A stretch of DNA of 64,000 bases from Yersinia bercovieri ATCC 43970 (lineage in GTDB: Bacteria > Pseudomonadota > Gammaproteobacteria > Enterobacterales > Enterobacteriaceae): contig NZ_CP054044.1 in NCBI RefSeq assembly GCF_013282745.1, positions 4,154,001 to 4,218,000 on the forward strand. The letters run 5' to 3'. A program made the position numbers and the translations under genes. The notes under the pieces are model-generated. The model was given only the letters and a program-made list of their open reading frames with translations, had not been told where the DNA came from and ran no database searches. How positions within the stretch are numbered: the first letter of the stretch is position 1; the number at the start of each line of letters is the position of its first letter. Shown here in pieces: positions 38,823-48,765 of this stretch.

Positions 38823-38842
38823 TACTGGATATAAAACCAGCT
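38823..38842. promoter_or_regulatory. LexA (SOS) box of uvrB
   Basis: CTGG-ATATAAAA-CCAG fits CTG-N10-CAG, 83 bp upstream of the uvrB start. As in E. coli, a -10-like TATCAT follows on the minus strand at the end of the box, so LexA would block polymerase there. Confidence 0.7.
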
Positions 38843-38879
38843 TCAAGCACCAAAATGTAGGAATTTCTTTAATTACGCA

Positions 38880-39838
38880 CCGAATTGCTTCGTGACAGCG
38901 ACACCCAGACGGTAGCTGCACTGTAAAGGTATTTTTATCCCCAAGGGTTAACAGAAACACTTTAGTGATAGTTAATTGATTAAAGACCACCCATCACCAC
39001 TGATTATAATTTAGGATGCTTGATTTTAATTAACCAATTGAAAATAAATAGTATTTTTTAAAAGTAGAGAATCCGGACAACAGGGTCAGAAGCCGCGCCC
39101 GCTCTCGCTTGCCATCAGTTTTCTATGGCTAATGCACAAGGTTATCCACAGGAATGGTGGATAACTCATTCAACCCCATGGGGGCTGGGAGTTGGCGAAA
39201 AGCAAAGCTTCACGATGAAATAGGGACTAATTAGCTTTTTTAGTGTTTTTTTTACATTTTTATTTCAGCATATATTTCAAATAGAACTAACTACTCGACT
39301 TACTAAGTCTAAAGTTTCCTCCTCTGCGCTCCCTGCGCCAATCATTTTCACCGATCTGTTTTTTCTGCACCAAGATCTCCATCAGAGCACCGCTTGGGTG
39401 CAACTCATCCGCCACTCACCGCCTTTTTCTCACCGGTTAAATGACTTTCACTTATCGCCCCACGTCAAAACCATTTACAGCTCGTTAACATACGCGTTTT
39501 ACCGCTATCTACGCCAACTTGGCCCAAGAGTTGCTTTATATCTCTGTGAAATAGAGAAATTAGAGGTTAAATGACCTAAATCGGTGCAGCGCATCAATAG
39601 GCTGATAATTATCCAATAGGCGGGGTGATTAGCAGTAGAAATAGCCCGTTATTGCGTTTTTATACCGCTATTAGCCAAATTTAGCTCAATTTACACTAAC
39701 AACCACCCGCCATAAGTGTGGTGTTTTATGCTGTACTGCCACTATCAAGTATGCAGATTTGCTGGTTAATCCTTCACTAGCCGTTACAGAACACTGGGCC
39801 ACCTGTGAACCACTGAGATCGACTGAGGAGAAGCACTG
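38880..39838. other. Gene-free region of about 1 kb with an inverted repeat
   Basis: No coding region is convincing on either strand. Visible structure: GTTATCCAC-N7-GTGGATAAC, a perfect 9-bp inverted repeat at 39141-39165, whose left arm includes the DnaA-box sequence TTATCCACA; and a direct repeat GGTTAAATGAC at 39435-39445 and 39565-39575, exactly 130 bp apart. Composition is mixed, with A/T runs near 39230-39260. A small RNA or control region is possible. Confidence 0.45.
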
Positions 39839-40549
39839 ATGCTGAGTTTAACCGCCGTAAATCAATACTATGGACAGAATCATATCCTTTGGGATATCAA
39901 TCTGGAGCTTCCCCGTGGGCAATGCACCTGTCTGATTGGGCGCAATGGTGTCGGGAAGACCACGTTAATTAATTGCATCATGGGCCATTTGCCAATTAAG
40001 AGTGGCACTATGACTTGGCAGCCCAACCATGAGCCGCCGCAAAACTTGCTACAGCAGCCGGTCGAGGGGCGCACTGCGCTGGGTATCGGTTATGTTCCTC
40101 AAGGGCAGCAGATTTTTTCTCAATTGAGTGTCGAGGAGAACATGCTGATCGCCGTGTTGGCGGGCCGTCATAAGTCGCGCCATATTCCAGGCTGGGTATT
40201 TGATTTGTTCCCCCAGTTGTATGACAAACGTGGCCAACGCGGTGGCGAACTCACCCGCAATCAACAACAGCAGTTGGCTATCGCCAGAGCGCTGGTGGCG
40301 GAGCCGGAGCTACTGATCCTCGACGAACCGGGGAGCGGCACTTTGCCGCCGTTGAGTGAAGATATCGGCAATATCCTGCATCAACTCAGTCGTAGCCTGG
40401 GTTTGACCGTTTTATTGGTTGAGCATCGATTACCACTGATTCAGCATGTGGCGGATCGATTTTGCCTGATGGCGGGCGGGAGAAATGTGGCGCAAGGGAC
40501 TTTGGATCAGTTGGATGAGGATATGATTATTGAGCATTTGGCCAGTTGA
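39839..40549 (+). CDS. Orphan UrtE-like ABC ATPase with degenerate signature motif
   Basis: The 236-residue ATPase is clearly a paralog of UrtE at 4376-5074, sharing VNxxxQYYGxxHIL, LIGRNGVGKTT, YVPQGxxIF and QQQQLAI. Walker A (34-42), Q-loop (YVPQGQ), Walker B LLILDEPG (158-165) and H-loop His196 are intact. The signature reads LTRNQ (138-142) in place of LSGGQ, so ATP hydrolysis may be impaired. There are also two inserts against UrtE, one near 62-82. No permease or binding-protein gene is adjacent: neighbours are uvrB and bioD. A good ribosome site (GAGGAG) precedes ATG 39839. It could still serve the urt system, be a non-transport ATPase, or be decaying. Confidence 0.8.
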   Translation: MLSLTAVNQYYGQNHILWDINLELPRGQCTCLIGRNGVGKTTLINCIMGHLPIKSGTMTWQPNHEPPQNLLQQPVEGRTALGIGYVPQGQQIFSQLSVEENMLIAVLAGRHKSRHIPGWVFDLFPQLYDKRGQRGGELTRNQQQQLAIARALVAEPELLILDEPGSGTLPPLSEDIGNILHQLSRSLGLTVLLVEHRLPLIQHVADRFCLMAGGRNVAQGTLDQLDEDMIIEHLAS

Positions 40550-40608
40550 TGCAGCCCAGCGTAGCAACTCATCAGGCCGACCGCGGCGATGGCGCCGCAA
40601 AAATTATC

Positions 40609-40631
40609 GGGCTAATAGTGGTTATTAGCCC
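40609..40631 (+). terminator. Hairpin downstream of the orphan ATPase and bioD
   Basis: GGGCTAATA and TATTAGCCC pair around GTGGT, 60 nt after the ATPase stop and between convergent genes. There is no T tract on the plus strand, so termination is only possible. Confidence 0.45.
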
Positions 40632-40781
40632 TCAGACTGCTGGCAAAGTTGATAAGCGGGGAAATGTGCCGAATGGGTCGTAACGGCGTGAACCGTCGGA
40701 GCGCCCATCGGTGCAGTCGCCCCGCCAGTTTCGGAGTGACAAAATAGGTTTGTCATCAACCTCCCTTTTATCAGTTCGCAC

Positions 40782-41534
40782 TTACGCCGTTAACTTATCT
40801 GTGGTGGAGTGTAAGTCTGTGGTGGAGTGTAAGTCTGTGGTGAAGAGTAAGCTCAAGTCGAGAAAGCCACCCAGATCACGACGTTCAGTGACCGGATACT
40901 GATTAAGATCAGTCAGATGGGGGACAACACCCAGTAGCGGTGCATCGAGCATCCGGGTCAATGTCGCCAGATACTCTGCTTGCCGCCCTCCTGCTGGCAT
41001 GACCTCATTGGCGACCCAACCGGCCAGAGTCAAACCCGCTTGCCGAATAGCCAACGCAGTCAGCAGTGCATGATTGATGCATCCCAGCTTGATCCCAACC
41101 ACCATAATCACCGGCAATTGCTCCTGCTGCACCCAATCAGCAAAAGTGGCTTGCGCGGAGAGTGGGGTAAACCAGCCGCCAGCCCCCTCTACCACTATCC
41201 AGTCAGCTAATGGTTCAAGCTGCCGTAAGCCTTGCGATAGGGCAGATAAATGAATCTGCTGCCCTTCACTTTCGCTGGCAATATGTGGCGAGGTAGCTTC
41301 CAGTAGCGTCAGCGGGTTGACTTGCACATAATCGAGCGCCTCACTGCTATTCGCCTGTAGTGCCAGCGCATCACTGTTACGTAAACCAGCCGCCGTCATC
41401 TGGCTACCGGAAGCGACCGGCTTATAGCCAGCAGTTCGATGGCCCTGCCGGGCGGCGGCTTGCAATAAGGCGCAACTGGCGACCGTCTTACCGACATCAG
41501 TATCAGTGCCAGTAATAAACCAAGATTTAATCAC
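40782..41534 (-). CDS. bioD: Dethiobiotin synthetase BioD
   Basis: The ~250-residue enzyme closes the ureido ring of dethiobiotin with ATP and CO2. P-loop GTDTDVGKT, then GYKPVASGS, TSPHIA, VVEGAGGWFTPL, VVGIKLGCINHALLT and GWVANEVMP. Start is ambiguous: GTG 41534 aligns with the family start ([11 protein letters not shown]) while ATG 41549 adds five residues; both overlap the bioC end. It is ~25 residues longer than E. coli BioD because of a C-terminal tail made from an 18-bp tandem repeat (TTDLHS TTDLHS TTDKLTA). Last gene of bioBFCD. Confidence 0.93.
   Translation of the reverse strand: MIKSWFITGTDTDVGKTVASCALLQAAARQGHRTAGYKPVASGSQMTAAGLRNSDALALQANSSEALDYVQVNPLTLLEATSPHIASESEGQQIHLSALSQGLRQLEPLADWIVVEGAGGWFTPLSAQATFADWVQQEQLPVIMVVGIKLGCINHALLTALAIRQAGLTLAGWVANEVMPAGGRQAEYLATLTRMLDAPLLGVVPHLTDLNQYPVTERRDLGGFLDLSLLFTTDLHSTTDLHSTTDKLTA
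40798..40851. repeat. 18-bp tandem repeat at the 3' end of bioD
   Basis: TCTGTGGTGGAGTGTAAG occurs twice exactly (40798-40815, 40816-40833), followed by a diverged third copy ending at 40851. The unit is a multiple of three, so it adds six residues per copy to BioD. Confidence 0.9.
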
Positions 41535-42309
41535 GATAGATAACCCCATAAACTAAATGGTAACTCAGCGGGTAGTGATCCGCTTGCCTGTTATAAGCCC
41601 GTTGCAGCCCCAGCAGACGTTGACGACCACTCAAGCCGGCCTCACGCCCCTGATGTAAATGGGTAGCGCCAATACCTTGTAGCGAGCGCATAAGGGCTAT
41701 CACATCTGGAAATTGTTGCTGATATAACTGTGGTATCAGCTGATGGCGGTACTCCAGACAAGCGGCGCTAATCTGCTGAAATGGCAGGAAATCATTGACG
41801 TGGCGCTTGCCATCCACCTGTTGCCACGCCTGCCCCAACTCATCAAGTGAACCTTCCGCCAGGGTAGAGAAGAGGATAATGCCACCACGACGCGTAACGC
41901 GATACAGCTGTGCCAATGCCACCGATAAATCCGCGCACCACTGCACCGCCAGATTACTGAAGCAGATATCAACTGATTGATCTGGCAGCGGAATATGCTC
42001 AATATCCGCCAGTAAATAGTGGTCTGCGACCTGCTGTAGGCGCGCGTGATCCAACATGCCCGCGGCAAGATCCAGCGCAATGACCTGCTTGCCCAGCTCA
42101 CGCCAGCGGCGACTGAAATGACCGGTGCCACATCCTGCATCCAGCACCGCCACCCCGCTATGCTGATGGCCCAGCGCCAGCAGGGTCTCCCCCGTTTGGC
42201 GCTGTAAATCGGCTGCCGTGTCATAACTGCCCGCTGCCCGACTAAATGCAGCGGCAATCGCGGATTTATCCACTGATGCTGACGGCAGATTTTCAGTGGC
42301 AAGCGCCAT
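41527..42309 (-). CDS. bioC: Malonyl-ACP O-methyltransferase BioC
   Basis: The 260-residue SAM-dependent methyltransferase makes malonyl-ACP methyl ester, the primer for pimelate synthesis. Motif [14 protein letters not shown], motif II region [12 protein letters not shown], and [14 protein letters not shown] are present. Start ATG 42309 ([12 protein letters not shown]) has a strong GGAGGTG site and lies inside the bioF end (17-bp overlap). The frame continues 10 codons upstream but lacks a site. Confidence 0.94.
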   Translation of the reverse strand: MALATENLPSASVDKSAIAAAFSRAAGSYDTAADLQRQTGETLLALGHQHSGVAVLDAGCGTGHFSRRWRELGKQVIALDLAAGMLDHARLQQVADHYLLADIEHIPLPDQSVDICFSNLAVQWCADLSVALAQLYRVTRRGGIILFSTLAEGSLDELGQAWQQVDGKRHVNDFLPFQQISAACLEYRHQLIPQLYQQQFPDVIALMRSLQGIGATHLHQGREAGLSGRQRLLGLQRAYNRQADHYPLSYHLVYGVIYRD

Positions 42310-43444
42310 AAAGCACCTCCAGTAATCGGTCGATATCATCCGGCTGATGCGCGGCGCTAAGGGTAATGCGCAATCTGGCCCCGCCCGGCGGGACAGTGGG
42401 TGGGCAAATTGCCGTCACCCATAAACCGGCCGCGCGCAATTGCTGTGCCAGTGCCACTGTTTGCCGGTTATCCCCCACCAATAGCGGTTGGATAGCGGTG
42501 TCTGAAGCCCCTAATGACAGGGGTAAATCCGCCGCACCGCGACGAAATTGTGTGATACGTTGCTGAAGCTGTTGGCGTAGATCATCACCTTGCTGAATGC
42601 GTAATAGTGCCGCTTGCAGAGCAACGGCCTGCGCAGGGGGCATCGCCGTGCTGTAGATCAGGTGGCGGGCATATTGCAGCAGATATTCAGCCACCGGCTC
42701 CTGACACAACACCGCGGCGCCACTAAGGCCAAATGCCTTGCCAAAGGTCACCACCAGCAGCTCGGGTTTCACCCCTTGTAACGCGCAGCTGCCACGCCCC
42801 CCCTCGCCATGCACACCAATGCCGTGCGCATCATCCACCATCAGCCAGCCCCCTGCGGCGGCGCTGTGTTGCTGTAACGCGGCCAGCGGCGCGCAGTCAC
42901 CGTCCATGCTAAAAACGCCTTCGGTGACCACCAGAGTCTGGCCGCAACAGGGCTTGCTCAGCAGCTTTTGCAGTGAATCCGGCTGATTATGCGCAAAACG
43001 CCGCAACTGAGCCGGCGAGTGCGTAGCCGCCTCCAGTAGCGAGGCGTGGCTGAGTTTATCGGCCAATATGCGGTCATCGGCATTGGTTAGGGCCGCCAAC
43101 ACCGCCTGATTCGCCCCATAGCCGGAGATAAAGAGCAGTGCACGCGGGTAACCCAGCCAATCGGCCAGTTGTTGTTCCAATCGGGCATGGGGCTGGCTGT
43201 AACCGGTCACATGGCCCGAGCCACCACTGCCAACCCCGTAGCGCTGTGCGCCCTCCTGCCAGGCGGCAATCACCGCGGCATCCTGGCTGAGTCCCAGATA
43301 ATCATTACCCGCGAAGTTGAGATATTGCCGCTCGCCGGACTGCAACCAGCGCCCGTTAGCCCCATCATTGACCTGACGGCTGCGGTAGGCCGCCGCAGCA
43401 CGCCGCTGTTGCAACCCTTGCTCTATCTTGCTTTGCCAGCTCAT
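42293..43444 (-). CDS. bioF: 8-amino-7-oxononanoate synthase BioF
   Basis: The 383-residue PLP enzyme condenses pimeloyl-ACP with alanine. Conserved: [46 protein letters not shown] and the PLP lysine in [16 protein letters not shown]. Length matches E. coli BioF (384). The ATG overlaps the bioB stop by one base (TAATG), so bioB-F-C-D are coupled. Confidence 0.95.
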   Translation of the reverse strand: MSWQSKIEQGLQQRRAAAAYRSRQVNDGANGRWLQSGERQYLNFAGNDYLGLSQDAAVIAAWQEGAQRYGVGSGGSGHVTGYSQPHARLEQQLADWLGYPRALLFISGYGANQAVLAALTNADDRILADKLSHASLLEAATHSPAQLRRFAHNQPDSLQKLLSKPCCGQTLVVTEGVFSMDGDCAPLAALQQHSAAAGGWLMVDDAHGIGVHGEGGRGSCALQGVKPELLVVTFGKAFGLSGAAVLCQEPVAEYLLQYARHLIYSTAMPPAQAVALQAALLRIQQGDDLRQQLQQRITQFRRGAADLPLSLGASDTAIQPLLVGDNRQTVALAQQLRAAGLWVTAICPPTVPPGGARLRITLSAAHQPDDIDRLLEVLYGACH

Positions 43445-44496
43445 TACACCGCCGCGTTATAAAATTGAACGCGGTCTTCAGGTGATGAATCGCTGTGCAA
43501 CAATTGCTCGGTCAATACTTGCTGCTGCTCGCGATCCCCTTGCTCAGTGGCGGTCTGTTGGGGATTCAGCCCCAATTTGCGGAACAGTTGCCTATCTTTA
43601 TCCTCTTCTGGATTCGGTGTGGTAAGCAATTTGCAGCCGTAGAAAATGGAGTTGGCACCCGCCATAAAGCACATGGCTTGTGTCTGTTCGTTCATCTGCT
43701 CGCGGCCGGCAGAGAGCCGGACGTAAGAGGTGGGCATCATGATGCGCGCCACCGCGATGGCGCGGATAAACTCAAACGCATCGACATCATCGTTATTTTC
43801 CAGCGGCGTGCCTTTCACTTTGACCAGCATATTGATGGGGACACTTTCAGGGGGCTTGGGCAGATTCGCTAGCTGCACCAGCAATCCGGCGCGGTCACGG
43901 ACTGTCTCCCCCAGTCCAAGGATGCCGCCGGAACAGACTTTGATACCGGCATCGCGTACTTCGCTGAGGGTATCCAAACGCTCCTGATAGCTGCGGGTGG
44001 TGATGATGCTGCCGTAGAATTCCGGTGAGGTATCGAGATTGTGGTTGTAGTAATCCAACCCTGCATCTGCCAGACGGTGAGCTTGCTGTTTATCCAGTGT
44101 GCCGAGTGTCATGCAAGTTTCCATGCCCATCGCCTTGACGCCCTCAACCATTTTCTCCAGATAAGGCATGTCGCGCTCATGGGGATTTTTCCACGCAGCC
44201 CCCATACAGAAGCGGGTGGAGCCGGCCGCTTTGGCCTTTTTAGCGGACGCCAACACTTGCTCAACCTGCATCAGCCGTTCGCTCTCCAGCCCGGTTTTGT
44301 AACGCGAGCTTTGTGGGCAATATTTGCAATCTTCCGGGCAGGCACCGGTTTTAATCGAGAGTAAGGTACTGACTTGCACCTGGCGGGGATCAAAATGCTG
44401 ACGATGGATCTGCTGAGCTTCAAACAGTAAATCCAGCAGCGGTTTCTCAAACAGGGCCTGGGCTTGCCCGACTGTCCAGCGGATATAATTTGCCAT
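43444..44496 (-). CDS. bioB: Biotin synthase BioB
   Basis: The 350-residue radical-SAM enzyme inserts sulfur into dethiobiotin. The 4Fe-4S motif is C53-x3-C57-x2-C60 (CPEDCKYC). Further family blocks: [47 protein letters not shown] and the 2Fe-2S Arg/Cys region in [21 protein letters not shown] precedes ATG 44496. First gene of the leftward operon, divergent from bioA across the BirA operator. Confidence 0.96.
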   Translation of the reverse strand: MANYIRWTVGQAQALFEKPLLDLLFEAQQIHRQHFDPRQVQVSTLLSIKTGACPEDCKYCPQSSRYKTGLESERLMQVEQVLASAKKAKAAGSTRFCMGAAWKNPHERDMPYLEKMVEGVKAMGMETCMTLGTLDKQQAHRLADAGLDYYNHNLDTSPEFYGSIITTRSYQERLDTLSEVRDAGIKVCSGGILGLGETVRDRAGLLVQLANLPKPPESVPINMLVKVKGTPLENNDDVDAFEFIRAIAVARIMMPTSYVRLSAGREQMNEQTQAMCFMAGANSIFYGCKLLTTPNPEEDKDRQLFRKLGLNPQQTATEQGDREQQQVLTEQLLHSDSSPEDRVQFYNAAV

Positions 44497-44551
44497 TACG
44501 GCTTCTCCAAAGAAGAGAAAAAAGTGTCGTCAGTGTAAATAAACTCGATAT

Positions 44552-44587
44552 ACTGTCAACCATTCTTGTAGCAAATTGGTTTACAGT
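44552..44587. promoter_or_regulatory. BirA operator (bioO) between bioB and bioA
   Basis: ACTGTCAACC (44552-44561) and GGTTTACAGT (44578-44587) flank a 16-bp spacer. This is the dyad that biotinyl-AMP-loaded BirA dimers bind, here controlling both divergent transcripts. The complement of TGTCAA gives TTGACA, a consensus -35 for bioB. bioA starts only 8 bp beyond the operator. Confidence 0.9.
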
Positions 44588-44595
44588 AAACTCTC

Positions 44596-45891
44596 ATGAC
44601 ACCTTCTGACCTGGCTTTTGATCAACGCCATATCTGGCATCCCTACACCTCAATGACCGACCCTCTGCCCTGCTATCCGGTGGTTGCCGCTGAGGGGGTT
44701 GAGCTACAGCTGGCAGATGGTCGAAGATTGATTGATGGCATGTCTTCATGGTGGTCAGCTATTCACGGCTATAATCATCCGGCACTGAATCAGGCCGCAC
44801 ATCAGCAGTTAGATAAGATGTCGCACGTGATGTTTGGCGGCATTACCCACCCCCCCGCTGTGGAGCTGTGCAGGCAGTTGGTCGCCATAACTCCCCCGGC
44901 GCTGGAGTGCGTTTTTTTAGCGGATTCGGGTTCGGTGGCGGTCGAAGTGGCGCTGAAAATGGCACTGCAATACTGGCAGGCCAAAGGGGAACGGCGTCAG
45001 CGGCTCCTGACCCTGCGCCATGGCTACCACGGCGATACTTTCGGTGCGATGTCGGTTTGTGATCCTCAGAACTCAATGCACAGCTTGTATCAGGGCTATT
45101 TAGCCGAAAATCTGTTTGCCACTGCGCCACAATGCCGTTTCGATGAGGCGTGGAACCCTGACGATATCACTGATTTCGCCACCATGATTGCCGCGCACTG
45201 TGACGAGATTGCGGCGGTGATCCTAGAGCCGATAGTGCAAGGCGCAGGCGGGATGCGAATTTATCACCCCACCTATCTACGGCAGGTTAGAGCGCTGTGC
45301 GATCAGCATCAAATTTTGTTGATTGCCGATGAGATAGCCACTGGCTTTGGCCGTACCGGCAAGCTTTTTGCTTGTGAACACGCGCAGGTCGTGCCCGATA
45401 TTCTCTGTCTGGGTAAGGCGCTGACCGGCGGCTATCTGACATTATCCGCCACACTGACCAGCCGTAAGGTAGCAGAAACCATCAGTAATGGTGATGCTGG
45501 CTGCTTTATGCATGGGCCAACCTTTATGGCAAATCCATTAGCTTGCGCCGTGGCTTCCGCCACTCTTAATCTGTTGGCGGAGAATCGCTGGCAACAGCAG
45601 GTGAGCGCGATAGAGAGCCAATTGAAGCAGGCGCTACTGCCGCTGGCAGAGCATCACGCCGTGGCGGATGTGAGGGTGTTGGGGGCGATCGGCGTAGTGG
45701 AGATGAAAGAACCGGTTAATGTCGCCCGTCTGCAACGGGGATTTGTCGAACACGGCGTGTGGATTCGGCCTTTTGGCAAGCTTATTTACCTTATGCCGCC
45801 TTATATCATCTCACCCGAAGCTTTGACCCGACTCACCGATGCCGTGATAAGTGCGGTAGCGGGTATGGAAACAGCCCTTTCGGGCTGTTAA
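44596..45891 (+). CDS. bioA: Adenosylmethionine-8-amino-7-oxononanoate aminotransferase BioA
   Basis: The 431-residue class III PLP aminotransferase uses SAM as amino donor to make 7,8-diaminopelargonate. Seen: [85 protein letters not shown], and the PLP lysine in [17 protein letters not shown]. Length fits E. coli (429). There is no clear Shine-Dalgarno before ATG 44596. A hairpin sits in its last codons. Confidence 0.95.
   Translation: MTPSDLAFDQRHIWHPYTSMTDPLPCYPVVAAEGVELQLADGRRLIDGMSSWWSAIHGYNHPALNQAAHQQLDKMSHVMFGGITHPPAVELCRQLVAITPPALECVFLADSGSVAVEVALKMALQYWQAKGERRQRLLTLRHGYHGDTFGAMSVCDPQNSMHSLYQGYLAENLFATAPQCRFDEAWNPDDITDFATMIAAHCDEIAAVILEPIVQGAGGMRIYHPTYLRQVRALCDQHQILLIADEIATGFGRTGKLFACEHAQVVPDILCLGKALTGGYLTLSATLTSRKVAETISNGDAGCFMHGPTFMANPLACAVASATLNLLAENRWQQQVSAIESQLKQALLPLAEHHAVADVRVLGAIGVVEMKEPVNVARLQRGFVEHGVWIRPFGKLIYLMPPYIISPEALTRLTDAVISAVAGMETALSGC
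45871..45888. terminator. Hairpin at the bioA stop codon
   Basis: ACAGCCC and GGGCTGT form a perfect 7-bp stem around TTTC inside the final bioA codons. pgl ends 10 bp further on the other strand, so one compact hairpin may serve both. Confidence 0.5.
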
Positions 45892-45897
45892 TTGCAG

Positions 45898-46899
45898 TTA
45901 CGCCCGTGGTGCGCCAATACTGACCCACATAGGGCCTTTTCCGACCGGATACCGACTCAGCGTCGTCAATTCGCCGCTGTTCTGATCAATCCGATACACT
46001 GCGATATGATCAGATTTTTGACCCGATGCGATTAGGAAGTTGCCACTGTGGTCAATATTAAAGCCGCGCGGCTGCGCTTCTGTCAGATGATGCCCTACCA
46101 GTGAGATTTCACGGCCATCTTCCGATACGCTGAAAATAGCTAACAGGCTGGCAGTTCGGTCGCTGATATAGAGATGGCGACCATTTGGCGTGATATGGAT
46201 ATCAGCAGCCCAGCGGGTGCCCGTAAAATCAGCAGGCATGGCGTCCAGAGTCTGAATCAGTTGGTACTCCTGCCCGTTATCACTGATTTGATACACATCC
46301 ACTGAGCTATTAAGCTCATTGACGCAATAGGCAATCTGCTGATTCGGGTGGAAGGCCATGTGGCGCGGCCCTGCACCAGCAGCAACTTTAATATCAGCCT
46401 GTGCGTGCGGCGTTAACTTGCCATCAGTGCTTAAATCAAATAACCGCACTTTGTCCTCTTTCAGGCAAGGTATCAGCAAGATTTGATTCGTTGGGTCAAT
46501 ATTCGCTGAGTGCGGTGCTGGTAAATCATCCAATTGCTGAATAGGTGCCTGAACCACGCCATGCTCATCAATAGGGCTAATGCTGACACAGTTGAAGCTG
46601 TAAGAGGCAGAGAACAGGAAACGGCCTTGTAAATCAGTGCCAATATGGGTCGGGCTACCGGGGAGCGGTGCCATACCTGCGGCAGTCAGGGTGCCATCAT
46701 CGGCAATGTTGTAGCTGACAATAGCAAAATCAGGGCGCACCCCAACATACAGATGGCGCTGATTCGGGTTGATGACCATCGGCTGCACCTGGCCCGGAAC
46801 CTCAACCTGTTGCAGCAAGGTTAATGCACCGGCGGAATCTAATTGCCAGACATGGATCTGCTGACTGTCTGGGCTTGCCACGTAAACCACTTGCTTCAT
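45898..46899 (-). CDS. pgl: 6-phosphogluconolactonase Pgl (YbhE)
   Basis: The 333-residue seven-bladed beta-propeller hydrolyses 6-phosphogluconolactone in the pentose phosphate pathway. The start [20 protein letters not shown] and blades such as [22 protein letters not shown] and [18 protein letters not shown] match E. coli YbhE (331 aa). It has the expected neighbour ybhA, divergent, as in E. coli. ATG 46899 follows AAGGAGTAGAG. Confidence 0.95.
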   Translation of the reverse strand: MKQVVYVASPDSQQIHVWQLDSAGALTLLQQVEVPGQVQPMVINPNQRHLYVGVRPDFAIVSYNIADDGTLTAAGMAPLPGSPTHIGTDLQGRFLFSASYSFNCVSISPIDEHGVVQAPIQQLDDLPAPHSANIDPTNQILLIPCLKEDKVRLFDLSTDGKLTPHAQADIKVAAGAGPRHMAFHPNQQIAYCVNELNSSVDVYQISDNGQEYQLIQTLDAMPADFTGTRWAADIHITPNGRHLYISDRTASLLAIFSVSEDGREISLVGHHLTEAQPRGFNIDHSGNFLIASGQKSDHIAVYRIDQNSGELTTLSRYPVGKGPMWVSIGAPRA

Positions 46900-47195
46900 C
46901 TCTACTCCTTAGTCGAGCCTGTTGGGCAACACTGTTTAGCCGAATGAGTCTGATTCATCCCACTCGGCCTTAAGCAAATATCGATTATTAACACACTATT
47001 TTAGCCTAGCTTACCTGACTGAGTGGGCATAACAACACTCTATAGCAACACTCTGACCTCGTGGCGATAAGCTTACCCTGCTTACTCTTAGCCGATATAC
47101 AGTCTGGTTTAATCAGTGGCTTATCCGGTGTACTATCAGAAAATCATATTGAAACATACTATTTCACTCGCCCCTTCAATAAGTCTGGGACTGCT
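46900..47195. other. Control region between pgl and ybhA
   Basis: 296 bp with no coding region. A near-direct repeat AACACTCTATAGCAACACTC occurs around 47033-47053. I see no known operator. Confidence 0.35.
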
Positions 47196-48020
47196 ATGAC
47201 CTATCGCGTAATTGCACTGGATCTGGATGGAACACTACTGGATCACAAAAAACGTATTCTGCCGGAATCTTTATCAGCACTGGCTCAAGCCCGTGCCGAA
47301 GGGGTTAAGGTGGTGGTGGTAACTGGCCGTCATCATGTGGCTATTCATCCGTTTTATCAGGCGTTAGAGCTTGATACACCCGCCATTTGCTGTAACGGCA
47401 CCTATATTTATGATTATCATGGCAAAAAAGTGTTGGATTCAAATCCATTGCAGCCTAAGCAAGCGGTTCAGGTCTTGCAGTTGCTAGAGCAAACCCATAT
47501 CCACGGGCTGATGTATGTCGATGATGCAATGCTCTACCAGCAGACCAGCGGGCATGTCACCCGCTCACTGAGTTGGGCCGAGTCATTACCCGCCGCCCAG
47601 CGCCCGACACTGCTCCACGTCGATAGCTTATTAGATGCCGCCCACAGCGCCACCGCCATCTGGAAGTTCGCCACCTCCCACGCCGATACCGCACAGCTGA
47701 AAGCCTTTGCTACCATGGTTGAAGATGAGATGGGGCTGGCCTGTGAATGGTCATGGCATGATCAAGTGGATATCGCCCAGGCGGGCAACAGTAAAGGTAT
47801 GCGCTTGCAGCAATGGGTTGAGTCTCAGGGCATCAGTATGCGCGAGGTGGTGGCTTTCGGAGATAACTTTAATGACCTGAGTATGCTGGAGAGCGCTGGT
47901 CTGGGCGTGGCGATGGGTAACAGCGCTGACGCCATCAAGCAGCGGGCTGATTTGGTTATCGCCGACAATGAGCAGCCGGGCATCGCCGCTGTTATTCGCC
48001 AGCATGTTTTGCTCAGATAG
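47196..48020 (+). CDS. ybhA: HAD-family phosphatase YbhA
   Basis: The 274-residue Cof-type HAD hydrolase has motif I ALDLDGTLLD with the nucleophile Asp, motif II VVVTGRH, the catalytic Lys region and motif IV FGDNFNDLSML. E. coli YbhA dephosphorylates pyridoxal phosphate and other small phosphoesters. Start 47196 (MTYRVIALDL) matches the family; the frame is open 45 codons upstream into the control region. GGGA lies 8 nt upstream. Confidence 0.92.
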   Translation: MTYRVIALDLDGTLLDHKKRILPESLSALAQARAEGVKVVVVTGRHHVAIHPFYQALELDTPAICCNGTYIYDYHGKKVLDSNPLQPKQAVQVLQLLEQTHIHGLMYVDDAMLYQQTSGHVTRSLSWAESLPAAQRPTLLHVDSLLDAAHSATAIWKFATSHADTAQLKAFATMVEDEMGLACEWSWHDQVDIAQAGNSKGMRLQQWVESQGISMREVVAFGDNFNDLSMLESAGLGVAMGNSADAIKQRADLVIADNEQPGIAAVIRQHVLLR

Positions 48021-48060
48021 CTGGCTGGCCCAACCGCCCCACAGTGAAGTTGATTCAGCA

Positions 48061-48080
48061 TCCCGGCCTGCTGGCCGGGA
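48061..48080. terminator. Bidirectional hairpin between ybhA and yfcD
   Basis: TCCCGGCC-TGCT-GGCCGGGA is a perfect 8-bp stem between convergent genes (ends 48020 and 48100). It lacks T tracts but is very stable. Confidence 0.6.
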
Positions 48081-48099
48081 CATTAACCATAATCTGGAC

Positions 48100-48648
48100 T
48101 CAATCTTCCCGTGGCGTAATCTTGCCGTAATCCTGTTCGTTGTTGCGGGTTAACCACAGTGACAGGGCTTTCAGAGAGTCTGGTGTAAACTCGTCGCAAC
48201 GCGCGGTGATCTCCTCCGGTAGCATCCAACGAACTTCATCAATCTCTTCCACCTGCAAGGCGAATGGGCCATGAGATACACAGCTGAACAACGCCCCCCA
48301 CACACGACAACAGGCCTCTTCAAAGTAGAACTGCCCATGCTCGGCAAACGGAACACCCGCGATACCTAGCTCCTCTTCTGCTTCGCGCCGCGCAGATTCA
48401 AGGTAATTCTCGCCACTTTGCACCACACCACCGGCGGTCGCATCAAGCTTGCCGGGATAGAAATCTTTGCTCTCAGTTCGGCGTTGTACCAGAATTTTGC
48501 CCATTCCATCATGCACCACAATATAGGTAGCACGGTGGCGTAGTCGTTGAGCTCTCATTTGTTGACGACTGGATTGAGCAATAACCTCGTTTTGCTCATC
48601 AACAATATCAACCCACTCGATGACTGCTGCTGGATTTTGCTCCACCAT
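48100..48648 (-). CDS. yfcD: Nudix hydrolase YfcD
   Basis: The 182-residue protein has a full Nudix box, [22 protein letters not shown] (G-x5-E-x7-REUxEExGU), and the IPP-isomerase-like N-terminus [15 protein letters not shown]. It hydrolyses a nucleoside diphosphate linked to another group; the true substrate is unknown. Sequence and length match E. coli YfcD. It starts the yfcD-yfcE-yfcH order seen in E. coli, although ybhA next to it is from another E. coli region. Confidence 0.92.
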   Translation of the reverse strand: MVEQNPAAVIEWVDIVDEQNEVIAQSSRQQMRAQRLRHRATYIVVHDGMGKILVQRRTESKDFYPGKLDATAGGVVQSGENYLESARREAEEELGIAGVPFAEHGQFYFEEACCRVWGALFSCVSHGPFALQVEEIDEVRWMLPEEITARCDEFTPDSLKALSLWLTRNNEQDYGKITPRED

Positions 48649-48765
48649 CCTCTAAAACCTTCTATCTAGGCGCGATGAGACGCGCGCAATTGTTAATCAA
48701 GAGATTCCCCTGACGCCTCAAGGCCGCACTCTGCTACGCGCACCCTGAATGGGGGTAAATACTAT

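Noticed and set aside
39141..39165. Paired DnaA-box-like arms as a replication origin
   Set aside because: Only two boxes, no A+T-rich 13-mers or replication genes nearby; kept only as an inverted repeat of unknown role.
41736..42302. 188-codon open frame on the minus strand
   Set aside because: Alternative frame within bioC; low-complexity Trp/Arg/Ser-rich translation typical of an out-of-frame reading.
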